This document shows, one piece after another, positions 10,238 through 22,621 of a stretch of DNA of 64,000 nt (position 1 is its first letter; the number at the start of each line of letters is the position of its first letter). This DNA is from Melampsora larici-populina 98AG31. Taxonomy: Eukaryota; Basidiomycota; Pucciniomycetes; Pucciniales; Melampsoraceae. The notes beneath the pieces were generated by a model. That model made no database searches. It was not told the DNA's origin and saw only the letters and a list, made by a program, of their open reading frames with translations. The stretch lies in NCBI RefSeq assembly GCF_000204055.1, contig NW_006768849.1, positions 62,001-126,000 of the forward strand. Reading direction: 5' to 3'. Position numbers and translations under genes: made by a program.

Positions 10238-12048
10238 GTGGCCAAATTTTGCAAGCTGCTCACTATGATTAACTCTGCTATGCCAGCACTTTTGTCAAAA
10301 CAAACTTGCATGTCTGAAGGTATTTTGCCTGAATATAGATCAATTCAAGGCACTCTTATTACTTTTATGTCCAAAGTCAAGCCTATCAGTGTTACTTGCA
10401 ATGGTTGGACTTCTCCCAGCAATGTTTCTATGCTGGGAGTTACTGCTCACAGGATCAATAAAAACTTCAACATGAAGTATATCATCCTTGCTTTGACCAA
10501 TCAATGGTCCTCACACTGGTGTGAATCTAGCCACTCTGCCCAAAAGCATTCTCAACCAATTCAACATTACCAATTGTCTCTATTGAATTACCACGGACAA
10601 TGCATCAAACAACACAACAATGGGCCAAACTCTCACGACTATGATGCCTACCTTTGATGCCTTCAAGAATCTTCACAGTGGTGTAGCCCACGTCATTAAT
10701 CTGGTGGCTATATCCAGCATGGTAATCTTTGATCAAAAGACCGCCCCTCCTCCAGTCAACACCCTTGATCCCAGCATTCCTCAACCATCTGTTCCCCTTT
10801 TCATCAAACCAAGTCCTCACTCTGCTATCACTAGTATTCTAACTTGTATTCAAACTTTCCACAAGAAAGTGAAACACAGTCCTCAGCTCAAAGCATCCCT
10901 CAACAGGTCTATACAAGGTTGCTACAAACTCAAACAGAAAGTTGGATTGGTCCACAAGGTCTTGACTTTGTGGTCTTTGAACCATGTCTCCCTTGAACAC
11001 TTTGTTGAACCCCAGCCAGTTATTCACTATGTATGCAATGGAAACCCTGCCCCTGGACCCTTTTCACTTGATGACTCAGAGTGGGTCCTTGTTGAGACAA
11101 TTATCAAACTTTTATCTCACCTTGCTCATGTCATTAAGGATATTGAAGGTCACTCGTATTCTACCTTTTCCAATGTTATGCCAGATTATCAATGGCTAGT
11201 GGAATGGCTTGGATTGGTGAGTTTTTTATCTTTAATTTTATCTTTCAATTTTTAGTTACTAATGCCTGCATTTGTTTTGTTTGTCAAATCTTAGGCTTGG
11301 CGCAATTCCACCTGCCAGGAGTTGAAGGTTTGCATCATGCCAATAATGGAGAAAATCATCCAATATCAAGACACTGTTCAGAAGAAAGCCATGTACATAT
11401 TTGCTGCTATGCTCAATCCTTGACTCAAACTTACTGGGGTCAAGGGTTCAACCATGGAGTCTCTCAGTTGGGGACCTAAAGACTTGATCAGGTACTTCAC
11501 CACACAAGCCACCTTGCAAGCCCAACATTGAAATTGTTGAACCTCAAGAGGAATTCAACCCTGATCAACCTCAGCACTTCATTAAACACCACAAGACTAT
11601 TCCTATCAAGCATGTGGTCAACAAGTACTTAACTGCACCTCAAGAGGATGAGAGATGTGATGCCCTTCACTACTGGAAGCTGAATCAATGTCACTGGCCC
11701 ACTTTAACACATATGGCCAAAGGTATGTTTAGTTATAACTCACCAGACCAAGATGCTTATATGTAGGGATGCTTGTAGTGGGAGTTGTACCTTTTTCATC
11801 CACTCTTGACACACATGTGTGTACCCTTTTCTCTCATACTGCAATCTAGTTATCATACCAGGTACACCTTCACATTGTTCACTGCAAGACTGGTTCACAA
11901 CATTTTTGCTGTACCTGCCACTAGTGCACCATCTGAGAGGAGTTTCTATGCTGCATTTCATGTGATGAGTGACCACTGTGCTTCCTCCACTACTCAAAAC
12001 CTCAAGGCCCAAGTCTGTCTCAAAAGCTGGTCCAAGCAATTTTTATAG
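10238..12048 (+). pseudogene. hAT-family transposase relic
   Basis: Fragments in changing frames match the hAT transposase order. Early: SVTCNGWTSPSNVSMLGVTAHRI (the region that reads TDIWTSxNxxxFLGITAHYI in hATs). Middle: HSGVAHVINLVAISSM and the Cys/His-poor central helical region with LVHKVLTLWSLNHVSLEHF. Late: IKHVVNKYLTAPQEDERCDALHYW near 11,600-11,680 and the C-terminal dimerisation block FAVPATSAPSERSFYAAFHVM ... LKAQVCLKSWSKQF, ending at 12,046-12,048. Several stops and frame changes separate the blocks (for example near 10,560-10,620 and 11,215-11,300), so it is not functional unless some gaps are introns. I could not define terminal inverted repeats. Confidence 0.85.
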
Positions 12049-12396
12049 GTTTTATTTTTCTTTCTTGATTATCATGACTTTATACATATACAAGTAGTCA
12101 TCTGATGCATTTATTTTTTGAATAGTAGCTACAAATGTCTAGTGGATACATGTGACCTTGAAATTTATGCCAAAACTATAGCCCTTTCTAACATTTTCCC
12201 CCCCAAAAAAAGCCAGACCCCACTTGGACCCAAGCCCTACATTTCAGGGTGTGCCCTGGTTGGCCCTGCCCACATTCTGAGAGACTTTGGGAATTTCCAG
12301 GGTGTGGCCGGCCACAAATTTGTGGGGCTGGGTCATTGCCCTAATTTGTTTTGCCACACCACCCTCAAATACAGCAAATACAAGGCCTGCTGAGGT

Positions 12397-13545
12397 TTGC
12401 AAGTTAGGATACCTGCAGTTGATATCCTTGTTGACACCCAATTGGGTCCCATGCCCTATTCCAACTGTCAACACCTTCACGTTGATCCAAACTCCGCCAC
12501 AGCTTTCCTCTCATTTATTCAATGGCCCCATGTAAGTCCCCCTTCCATGATATCAATCTCAGCACCCCCAATAGTCGCTGATTTGTTTCTTATAGCCAAG
12601 AAGTTACGGCCTGGCAAGTATGATGTAGGTGTCAAGGTGTTGGCAGTCCAATACCTTTGAGAAGGCAAGACTATTGATAGAGGCCGGCATCTATTGAATT
12701 CTCCTGTTAGCTTGCAAACCATTTCACATTGGCATGCGCTCTATCAAAGAACATCCTTGGTAGTTTTCGACGCTGAAGATTACAACCAACTGGGTAGAAA
12801 CACCAAGCTGACTGACAAAGACCAGGACTTCATTGTGGAACTCCTCAATGGTAACCCTGGACTTTATCTGGATGAGTACTGTCATGCTGTGTATTGTCAA
12901 ACTGGGATTGGGTTATCCCTCAACACCATTGCCAATGGCCTCAAGCTTTGCCTCAATTTGACTCTCAAAATGTCTTGGACTGTACATCCTAAACAAAGCA
13001 ACACCAAGCAAGCCCAATTTCTGTAGTTGGTGGGAGCGGTGACACCAAACATGTTGGTCTTTCTAGGTGAGACATTTTTTAGGATTGTCTCCCTCATTGC
13101 TCTGTGGATGCTTACCAATGTATACCTCCTTCAGACAAGTGTGCCCTTCAGGAGCGGTTTCTCCAAAGGCCACCACACCAAAAGTGTTCCTTGGAGTCGT
13201 GACTGTCAAGAAGGGTCATACCTTTACCGGGATTTTGAAGGCTTCCTCAAGCATTGAGTGGTGTGTGTTTCTTGCCTACCACTACATGTTTGCCTACCAC
13301 TACATGTAACTTCACCTCACTGACATATTTTTAAATAGTTCCCAGTGATGAATCCATACCCACAAGCTAACTCTGTGTTAGTGATGGATAACACACAAAT
13401 TCATCATGGCGGGCGGATCACAGAGTCAGCTGAAGAAAGGGGTATATGTATTATCTACCTGCCTCCCTACTCTCCCAACCTCAACCCCATAGAGAAGGCC
13501 TTTAGTGTCTTGGAATCACACTTCTGCCGTACCCAAAGGTTTTGA
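12397..13545 (+). pseudogene. Tc1/IS630-type (DDE_3) transposase relic
   Basis: The fragments resemble the intact transposase at 48,210-49,368. An N-terminal HTH-like stretch (SLQTISHWHALYQRT) is followed by LGRNTKLTDKDQDFIVELLNGNPGLYLDEY, then, after a stop at 13,024-13,026, VGAVTPNMLVFL with a GTGAGA at 13,069 at the same place as intron 1 of the intact copy. The last block MNPYPQANSVLVMDNTQIHHGG ... YLPPYSPNLNPIEKAF retains Asp and Glu with 34 residues between them. In-frame stops at 12,658-12,660 and 13,024-13,026 and a lost first catalytic segment show decay. It has no recognisable TIRs. Confidence 0.85.
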
Positions 13546-14134
13546 GAACGTGCTGGAAAACAGACTTGAAAGATGGGGTTTTGTGTAACATCCTAACAGG
13601 CCTGGTGTGAGGTTTTGACAGGTTAGACAGCTTTCTCAGGAATTATAACTTCTGCCTGGTCTTGCCCTGAAATAATTGCATCAAATAAGAAGTGAGCTAC
13701 ATGAACATGTGTAGAACAATCAGGCAGACAGGACTTCTCTTTGGTCCAGAGGATATTTATTTGTAGGGGGCAGAGATATGGTGGGTTGGAGAAGTCCCCA
13801 GCCAAAGTTTTTTGGCTCACATGCCAAAATCTCATGTCCATATAAGCCATAAGTCTTCAATTGCTTGCTTGTCCGAGAGGGACTATGTAGACCAGGGTCA
13901 AGCTTGCGCTAGTGAGTCTTGATCAAGCACTAGCTGGGGAACCGAGGTCAGTTCACAGTCCGGATTGTATGGCCCCGAGTAGCCCCGAGTACACCTCAGG
14001 GCGATATGAAATTTACACATTGTAACATTTGATTCCATTTCGAGCGGAGTTCTAGCTCAGCACTTCACTTGATCGAGATTGCTGCCTCATCAGATAACAC
14101 AACACCATCTCATCCAAAGAACTCAACACTCAAG
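13546..14134. other. Spacer before the methionyl-tRNA synthetase gene
   Basis: No ORF or RNA gene is recognisable. A short tandem agccccgagt occurs twice around 13,975-13,995. The last 150 bp should contain the promoter and 5' leader of the following plus-strand gene. Confidence 0.5.
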
Positions 14135-16973
14135 ATGCCACCACCTACTACTGATCAACAAAAAATTAGGGATGGTATCAAACTAGTCCCTCAAGTGACC
14201 AATGCTGAAGGAAAGATGTCGGTGACTTTGGATTTCTATTTCGAATCTTTCTATTCCGTTCTTGGTCCAATCCAATGTATATGCGAATTTAATCGAGTTA
14301 ATGGCTTGTTCTTTTATATTGATTTATATCTATCACAGTTTACCTCTTTCCGATCGTCCAAATATCCTCATCACTTCTGCCTTGCCTTATGTCAATAACG
14401 CTCCTCATCTTGGTAACATCATTGGGTCTACTTTATCGGCTGATGTATATGCAAGATATCGTAGAACTGGACCTATCCCATCACAAGTACTCTATATTTG
14501 TGGAACAGATGAATATGGAACAACTACAGAGACAAAAGCCTTGGAAGAAGGACTTAGCCCAGGAGCCTTGTGTGATAAATACCATCAAGTCCATAAAGAT
14601 AGTTATGAATGGTTCGATATGTTGGTTTGAAGAAGTTTATTCATATGTCAGCATAAGATTTCTGATCATGATTGTTCTAATCTTTGTTTGATTTATAGAT
14701 CATTTGATCATTTCGGGAGGACCACTACTCCTAAACAAACTGAGTACATATATAGACTCACTCTTCTATCCGTAGATTAAATTTGTCCGTTCAATGTGCT
14801 AACCACCATTTGTTCTTCAGGATTTGCCAAGAGATCTTTACTGCGCTCTATAACAATGATCACTTGGTTGAACACACAGTCGAACAAGTTTATTGTAACA
14901 ACGACCAAAGGTACGTCTGATACCACTAGAAAAACCTGCCTGATACCTCATTAAATATCTTTTGATCAAAACCTCGGCTGGCTTGAAGATTTTTGGCAGA
15001 CCGTTTTGTGGAGGGCACATGTCCCAAATGTGGAGCATCGGTCAGTCACGGATCATTTGTTCGATCTTGAATACCGAAAGCTCATCAAAGGTGATCTGAC
15101 TTTGGTATACAGGGCGCTCGAGGTGACCAATGTGACACTTGTTGTCAAACATTAGACGCCATCGACTTGATCGACAAGAAGTGCAAGATTTGTTCTCATA
15201 GTCCTGTCACTCGAAAATCCAAGCATCTCTACCTCAACTTACCCAAGCTTCAAAAAACCATTGAAAGTTGGTATTCAAGTGCCAAGGAAGGAAAACATTG
15301 GTCTGCGAATGGGAAAGCTTTTACCGAGGCATGGCTCAGGGATGGGTTAAGAGAACGGTGTTTGACTAGGGATCTCAAATGGGGAGTGCCTGTGCCATTA
15401 GATGGTTGGAAGGACAAGGTGATGTACGTCTGGGTGAGTTGCGATGAATTTCTGATGGTTTGTTGATCAGTTTATATGCTGAGTCTGTTTGGATGATCCA
15501 AAAAACTCAGTTTGATGCGCCGATCGGATATCCCAGTATTACTGCCAATTATACGGATGATTGGAAAAAGTGGTGGAAGAACCCAGAAGAAGTGACCTTG
15601 TATCAATTCATGGGAAAAGATAACGGTTTGTTTACTTTGTATCTTTACCTTTGATCAGTGTCAGGTTATTCACCTATCAAAATCTTATTCACAGTACCGT
15701 TTCACACCATCCTTTTCCCTGCGTATCTGATGGGGACTGGTGAAAAGTGGACCATGTTGAATCATATCAGCACAACCGGTTAGCAGACCTCATCCTTTAT
15801 ATGGCTTTGCTTGATGCACATTGATCTGACGTGAACTTTTGGACAACAGAGTACCTTCAGTATGAAAATGCCAAGTTTTCGAAATCTAACAACATCGGTG
15901 TCTTTGGACAAAACGCTCGTGAAACCGGTGTACCCTCCGAAGTATGGCGTTATTACCTAATCTCAACTCGACCTGAGACCAATGATTCACAATTCACTTG
16001 GACAGATTTCATTGCCAAGGCGAATTCAGAGTTATTGAACAATTTGGGTAACTTTGTGAATCGGATCATCAAATTCTGTAATGCTCGATTCAATTCGATC
16101 GTTCCAGATCCATTATCATGGCCTGTGAACGGGCCAAGCTCACCACCTGAAACGACTCTTACGGAGATGAAGATACCTGGACGTGATGAATTTGATCAAC
16201 TTGATCAAGAATTCGTTCGAGATATCGATAATCTTTTAAATCAATACATTGAATCTGCTGAATCTCTCAAACTTCGAAATGCTCTAGCGATTGTGATGTT
16301 GATTTCAGCTAGAGGTAATCAATATTTACAAGATAATAAGATTGATTATAATCTCTTACTCACTTCACCACGTCGATGTGCTCAAATCGTCTTGGTTAGC
16401 ATGAATTTGGTTTACTTACTTTCGGTCTTGGTCCACCCTTTTATGCCCACCACGAGTGACTTGATTTTGAAACAACTTAACGCACCTCAACGAAGTTTAC
16501 CCCTTACGTTTGGAATCGATCTCTTACCTGGACATATGATTGGTGAAGCAGTTTATCTCTTTAGAAAGATTGACGCCGATCGAGGTTCGTTTTGGAGAAA
16601 ACAGTATGGAGGCAACAAAGTGACTAGCAATCCGAGCGGAAGTCCAGCCCCTTCAAAGAAAAGTCAAAAGAAAGCCAACAAATCGAAAACTAATCAAACT
16701 ACTGTCACTTATACTGGACCTAAACCTGATGAAATGATCAAGTTGGAAGAAAAGATTCAACAACAAGGTGATGAAGTACGTAAGATGAAAGCAGGAGAAA
16801 GCGAAGGAGATTTAGGAAACGAGTTATCTAAATTGATGGAACTCAAGAATCAATTGAATGAAATGATCAATAGTCTAAATGGTGAGTCAAGTTTGGTTTA
16901 TATCCTTTTTAGAAAGGGAATTGAAAACTTGCTAATTTATGGGTTTTTGTCTTTAGCAACGAGTTTGAATTGA
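14135..16973 (+). CDS. MES1: Methionyl-tRNA synthetase, cytosolic (10 exons)
   Basis: Charges tRNA-Met for translation initiation and elongation; class I aminoacyl-tRNA synthetase. Exons: 14135-14217 (3' end uncertain), 14339-14620, 14699-14743, 14821-14910, 14989-15040, 15113-15433, 15511-15625, 15695-15778, 15850-16881, 16957-16973, about 706 aa. Every junction except the first has GT-AG and compatible phase. Motifs: HLGN (HIGH-type) near residues 51-54 within [24 protein letters not shown]; the zinc knuckle CPKC ... CDTC; and KFSKS (KMSKS-type) near 366-370. The anticodon-binding domain includes [13 protein letters not shown]. The C-terminus has a Lys/Ser-rich linker and a WHEP-like helical hairpin, shortened compared with animal enzymes. 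Intron 1 has no ideal donor; GTCGGT at 14218 is the only one that keeps phase (GTGACT at 14222 would not). Confidence 0.95.
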
Positions 16974-17814
16974 ATTGGATTGAAGAACGATCAAGTTGAT
17001 TGATCTTTTGATTGGATTTGTAATTTGAAAAGCTATGAAGACTAGTACCGATTTCAATTTTGTGGAAATATGGATTCAATTTTTTTTCATTTGGTATCAT
17101 GAATTTGTTTGTTTATTTGTGATTGAAATGACACTATAAATGTTTGTCTAACCAGTTTTGATCTGGTATCAATCTTGACAACTTTTTGTTCGTTGATAAG
17201 AGTTAGTGCGAAAGTCATTGAGCCAACCAAGTGTCAATCCATGTTGACTTCTTCGTCTACATTATTAAAGGCCTCTGCGTAATCCATCTTGTACTTTTTG
17301 TTGTCAGCTGTCTAAGAAAGCCAGTCAAATTGGCAGGAACTAACTGCAATTCAATCTGAAAGAAAGAAAATGGACTTCAATGAAAGACAAGTCTTCTAAT
17401 CTCGACTCAAGGAATTCTGCAAGTCCTTGAAAGATTTTGACCATCGAAAAAATCAATCAAAAACTTGTTTCATAAAACCTCATGATTTTTTACCAGACCC
17501 ACTCGAATGTTTCCATCAATTTGATACCCAATGCAAATTGTTTCTCTATACAAGTACAAAAATCTTCATCATATTATAAAACCTCTAAATCCCATTCCGA
17601 AGTATAAACTGACTCCCTTCTTCATCTAAACTGATTCTCATCTATTCCCACCCAACCGACAAGATTATCAAAACTTCAACTACAAACCTGTAATTGTAAT
17701 ACTAGATTAAACAACTTGATCAAGTTTTTTTCCGAAAAAGATTATGGTAGGTCCTTTGAGTCGTTTGTTTTACAAGTTCTTTTATCCATAACCGATCATC
17801 ACAAACCCCCCATC
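16974..17814. other. Convergent 3' spacer between MES1 and LSM2
   Basis: AT-rich sequence between the stop codons of two convergent genes. I see no ORF, RNA gene or repeat; both 3' UTRs must lie here. Confidence 0.6.
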
Positions 17815-18821
17815 TCAACGTTTAGCAGAATTAGCAGCTTCTAAAAAACCCCAAACCCAAATACCCAATTCAGTGATCTACAATCCAAAAAAAAGAAAAT
17901 AAGAAGTATGAATCAATGAATTGCTGACCTTTACGAGTAGCATCTTCTAGTAATTGAGTATCAACTGCATTTTTTGGAATTTGTACGTATCTTACTACCG
18001 ATCCACGTATGAAACAATTCTTCACTGCCATCTATTTCGTAAACCAAAGTTCAAACCAAAAAAAAAAACCAAAAACCCAAAGAAAACAAAACACAAAACG
18101 AAAAACAAAAAAACCAAATTAAAAAAAAAGCTTTAGTGGTTTTCGTGAATTGGAAATTGAAAGATCAAAGCTTTTACCATATGAGGGTACCTTTCTTGAT
18201 CTAAAACTTTTATATTTTCAAGTTTAAGATTAAGAAACCTATATTTCATTCGTTTCGTTTTTTTGTTCATTTTTTTGTTATATCGTTTGTTTTTGTTGAA
18301 TCATTTTGATTGTGTCAAATCGTTTGTTTTTTGTGAAATCGTTTTGATTGTGTCAAATCGTTTTTTGTTTTGTTATATCATTCGTTTGTTAAATCGTTTG
18401 TTTTGTTATATCGTCATTTTGTGAAATCGTTTATTTTTTGTTAAATCGTTCGTTTGTTATATCGTTCGTATTTAGTTAGATCGTTTCGTTCATCAAATCG
18501 TTTGTTTTTGTTCAATCATTCGTATTTGGTTAAATCGTTTGTTTTTGTTAAACCGTTTTTTGGTTTTATTATTTGAATCATCAGACATACAATCAAATCC
18601 ATCCATAACATAAAAGAAGAATTTTTCCAAAAAAAACCCTTTCACTCAACTGATCAACACTTGCTAAAGTTCCTTGAATAGCTAAATCATTTTTCAATTC
18701 AATAGTAACTTCTTGACCCGTAAGAGTTTTAAAAACTGAAAAAATTAGCTAAGAAAGTAACTCATTCAGATATCGTTAGTGATTGATGGAAGTGAAATTG
18801 TTGTTAAGTTTGACTTACCAT
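17815..18821 (-). CDS. LSM2: U6 snRNA-associated Sm-like protein LSm2 (5 exons)
   Basis: LSm2 is a subunit of the Lsm1-7 ring (cytoplasmic mRNA decay) and Lsm2-8 ring (nuclear U6 snRNA binding). Exons on the minus strand: 18819-18821, 18651-18748, 18178-18238, 17929-18031, 17815-17840, giving 291 nt and a 96-aa protein, the usual family length. The first coding exon is only the ATG, followed directly by GTAAGT. The protein starts MLIFSVFKTLTGQEVTIELK (Sm1 motif), continues with DLAIQGTLASVDQFLNLKL and VLDQERYPHM, and has the Sm2 motif NCFIRGSVVRYVQIP. All junctions are GT-AG with matching phase. No exon exceeds 103 nt, so it has no long ORF. Confidence 0.95.
18245..18560. repeat. Degenerate TCGTTTGTT-rich repeat inside LSM2 intron 2
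   Basis: Intron 2 (18239-18650, 412 bp) is 4-6 times longer than the neighbouring introns. It is filled with variants of a 12-20 bp unit such as aaatcgtttgtttttgtt and ttatatcgttcgtttgtt, at least 12 copies. The unit is T/G-rich on the plus strand. Confidence 0.85.
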
Positions 18822-19390
18822 TTTGGAAAAAAGTTAAAAGGTTTAGAGATTCAAAGTCGATCAAGAATAAAGCCAAGATCAAATTCATGTTTCATCATCA
18901 TCCGATCATCGGGTCGGGTACCGTACTAAAGCTCAACGGGTAACCTCAACAACGATCAAAATCACCCAATCACGTTTCAAAAAGTTGATAGGATCTTAAT
19001 TCACTTTGTCAAATTAGTAACACACAGTTCAACATTAATCAATTCTATTCTAATCAAAACACAATTATATAAAAAACCATAATTAGTTACTAAGATAAAT
19101 ACTACTTTTTTAAAAAAAAAGATAAGATGCGAAATTACAAAGAAACATAAAAAGAAATCACAAACGAACAAAATAAATAAAAAAACAAATTCTAAGATAT
19201 TAAAGAGACGAAAATATATAAACATTGAACGAATGCCAAACAAACAAAAGTAAACCAAAAGTAAACCAAGAATTATGTAAAAAAGGAACGAGAGAAATTA
19301 AATTAAATTGATTTTTTCACAAAAGAAAAAGAAATGCCAGCAATAAATCAAAGAGTTTTTTTCTTCTTCTTCTGCCGTCGAGTTTGAGTA

Positions 19391-21274
19391 TCAATCCCAA
19401 CCATCTTTCAATTCATCTTCTTGAAATCCCATCTTTTTCCACATCACCTTCCACATGATCTCAGATTCTTCTTCAGAATAAACTTTTTCAGTCACTTCAA
19501 TTTCTTTGGGATTCGAAACCGATGGTAATTGACAAATGACTCGATCCTATTCGATTCCCAAAAGAAAAAGGAAAAAAAAACCATCAAAAAAAAAAGAAAA
19601 TCATCAAAAAATGTAACCATGACTTACTAAACCAAGAGTTAATCTAATCATAGGAGGACTAATTACATACTCCTCCAAATCCTTCTGATACCCATTCACG
19701 AGCCCATCAACCAAGCCCAACACATTCCTCACAGCCACCTCAGCCTGATTCCAACCAGTATGACCAGCCTTAAGAGCTCCAAATCCCTCAATACAATCCC
19801 CAATAGCAAAGACCTTTTTCCAAACAACTTGATCATCCAAACTTTTTCTTTCTTCGTTTGATTGAGCACAATCACAACTGATCGGTTGACCAAATTCCAT
19901 CTGAACAGGTGATGGACCAAATGAAGAAGGTGAGAGTTGTAAGAACCGATTCGTGGTGATGTATTGATTCGAACCTCGACCTCCTGGAACTGATAATGGA
20001 CAAAACTCTGCCATTAATGACGTATTAGGAGTTTGTCCTGTACATAATAACTAAACCAAAATCAAACTCAAAGATGATAAGTTATTGGATCCTGATCGGA
20101 AGGAAAGAAAGAATTGCTTACTACTAAATCAGCTTCCCAATACAGATCCGAATCACGTATCGATTCCACCCTGATCACGTCTATTTTTCCTTCTGCTTGT
20201 GAAACTAAATCTTGATTCAATTTAATCAAATTCACTCGTTCACCTAAAACGGTTTGGATCCCAAACTCTTTCAAGACAGATTTGATTCTGGTATCGATTT
20301 GAGGTTTGAACTTGGGCAAGAAAGTGGCCCTCGAATGAATCAAGGTGATCGTTTTAGGTTGACCTTTTTGTTGATAATGATGAGAGATATCTGTTGCATC
20401 TGTTCAACAAAAAAAATCAATGGGTTATTAGAAAATTGGGGTTTCGATGGGATGAGAGGTCAAATAGAATTACATTGGATTCCTAAGGGACCACCACCTA
20501 CGATGATGATTCGATTTGATTTAGAAATTTGAGTTTGTTGAAAGTTTAAGAAATCGATTCCATTTGATTTAGATCGATCTGAATGAGTTGGTAATTTAAG
20601 TGGAGGTGGAAGATGTGATCCAAGTGCCTAAAGAAATGGATAAAGTAAAACAATCAGTATTTTGATGACGCAAGAGAGTAAAAGATGAGAGTGATTACAT
20701 AGATTAAATAATCCCAATGAATTTGATGGGTTGGATGAGAAGTGTTGTTTAAGTGAACCGATTGATTTAAGATGATATGATTAGATTTAATTTGAATGAC
20801 TTCAGCTTGAATGATTTGAAATTGATGATGATGATTAATTGAAGCGGATGATTTAGATAATAAATAATTTATATAAGTATGATAAGGTATGAAAGCTTTT
20901 TGACTATGACCTTGAAGTACACCATGACGAGGAAACGAATAGATATGCTAAGAATCAAAGAAACGATTGATTAGTTTATGTTTGTTTTGAGAATTGGAAT
21001 TGTAAGAAAAACAAACGTTAAAATGTGAATTACGTTCGATCAAAAGAATATTAAAGATTGAAGTTGATGATAAAGAATGATAAGTTGGATGATGAAGTAG
21101 TTGATTGATAAAGTATTCTAATGCATGTAAACCAGCATAAGAACCACCTAAGATGATGATAGAGAATGAATGAGATGAATGAGATGAATGACTACTTTGA
21201 ATGGTTTCGATCGAATTCAATGTTAAATTCGAATTAGAAGATCTAACTGATTGAGAAGAAGAACTCAATAACAT
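19391..21274 (-). CDS. FAD/NAD(P)H-dependent oxidoreductase, AIF/AMID-like (6 exons)
   Basis: A two-dinucleotide-binding-domain flavoprotein of the AIF/AMID (FSP1-like) group, expected to oxidise NAD(P)H using FAD. Exons: 21017-21274, 20699-20947, 20474-20627, 20122-20399, 19628-20050, 19391-19546, total 505 aa with all phases compatible. A Ser-rich N-terminus precedes the FAD Rossmann motif IIILGGSYAGLHAL (GGSYAG at 43-48). HIYSFPRHGVLQGH follows, then the NAD(P)H-binding motif RIIIVGGGPLGIQ (213-218), CTGQTPNT, and the second FAD contact FAIGDC (Gly-Asp at 397-398). I see no clear mitochondrial presequence or transmembrane helix. The spacer 18,822-19,390 upstream of the stop contains only AT-rich sequence. 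The family is sure; substrate and location are not. Confidence 0.9.
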
Positions 21275-21361
21275 CTCTTATCAATCTAATCTAATCCTAA
21301 TCCTAATCAACTCTTCAGTGTTGAGATTAGGAAGCTAAATGATAATAGTATTAGTAGACTG

Positions 21362-21809
21362 CTGCAGGACTCAGGAATGCGCCTACAGAGGTATCTGATG
21401 TAAATTCCGACGTTTTGTTGGCGGGTTTTGAGGGCACTAAACGACACATTCACAGCACCTACAGTAGTGCAAAATGTGCGTGACATTAAAGGCTTTCGTT
21501 TAAGCTAGCTTTCAACCTCATAGCACCAATAATTCCTGAGATAATGGTATGTAACGGTCAAAAAGAGCCTTAAAATCGAACGTCGGAATCAGGCCTTGGA
21601 GGCACGAAAAAAAATTGGGCCAATCGATTTTGCGCGAAAGTGAGGGGAGTTGAGGGGCTGGGAGTAGGCTCATTTGATAGCCCTAGTCCATGCGCATCTT
21701 TTGAAGTGCTCTGGACCTTGAGACAAGGAGTGGTGTGTTGTGTAGAGCCCAAAAACTGAAAAACAGGTTTCATCAGATACCTCTGTAGGCGCATTCCTGG
21801 GTCCTACTG
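21362..21809. mobile_element. Non-autonomous DNA transposon (MITE-like), about 450 bp
   Basis: Near-perfect terminal inverted repeats occur at 21367-21400 and 21771-21804 (33 of 34 bases match, ending aggaatgcgcctacagaggt...). The outer bases (CTGCAGGAC left, GTCCTACTG right) are similar but less exact. An inner inverted pair ttccgacgtt (21405-21414)/aacgtcggaa (21579-21588) also exists. No coding capacity. TAGTA occurs on both sides just outside, but the target-site duplication is not certain. It sits in the promoter side of the flavoprotein gene, between it and RPB1. Confidence 0.75.
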
Positions 21810-21819
21810 CTGCTAGTAA

Positions 21820-22621
21820 GTAAACAGGAGAAAAAGCAAAAGAGGAAAGAAAGATGAACAGTTGACTGATTACTGATTACTATCTGATTAGATAATCAGA
21901 TCAGATTAGATCAAAAAACTCAATTTACATACATATGTAGTACTTAAACCTTCAAATCGATCCTAATCCTAATCTTAATCATCAAACTTACAAGCAAATC
22001 CAATCCTTCATTCATGCTTCGATCAACCAACACTCCCAACTCAGCTCGTCAATTCGGGTAGACTGCTTGTCTTTAGCAGCTACCTAATCTGAAATTGATC
22101 AACTCATACCACTCAAACCAAGACTCCATCATCCCACTCAAGAAACAATCTTCAATTACCTCATCTATATATATAGTATAAATAACCGACCATTCACCAA
22201 AAAAAAAATCACATTTTTGATTCATAGAAACATCCCACTTTAAAAAAACCAAAAAAATTCACAAAAGAAAAAATAAAAACTCATTTTATTCATTATATTT
22301 TTCTTTTTTAAAAAAAGTATATATATGTATCCAAATCAAAGACTGTTCCAAAAACAAAAAAAAAAGTGATTTTTTTAAGGTGATTTTTTATATCGTATTT
22401 TTTTTCTTCTTCGGAGGGAAGGGGGGTTTTAAAGACTCATTGATCTTCATCACTTCTACATTTACTACTACTACTACCATACTACTACTACTTGTACTTA
22501 TATTCCTTTCAATCTCTTTTTGTGTTTCCTAACTTATCATTCTTATCTACATCACTACTCATTTCACAATTCAAACACACTTCATCTCCCTTTCACATAC
22601 ACACACAAAACAATAGGCAGT
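21820..22621. other. Spacer between the flavoprotein gene start and RPB1 stop
   Basis: AT-rich with homopolymer runs. Contains ctactacta-type trinucleotide repeats near 22,460-22,495. No gene seen; it must include the RPB1 3' UTR. Confidence 0.5.
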
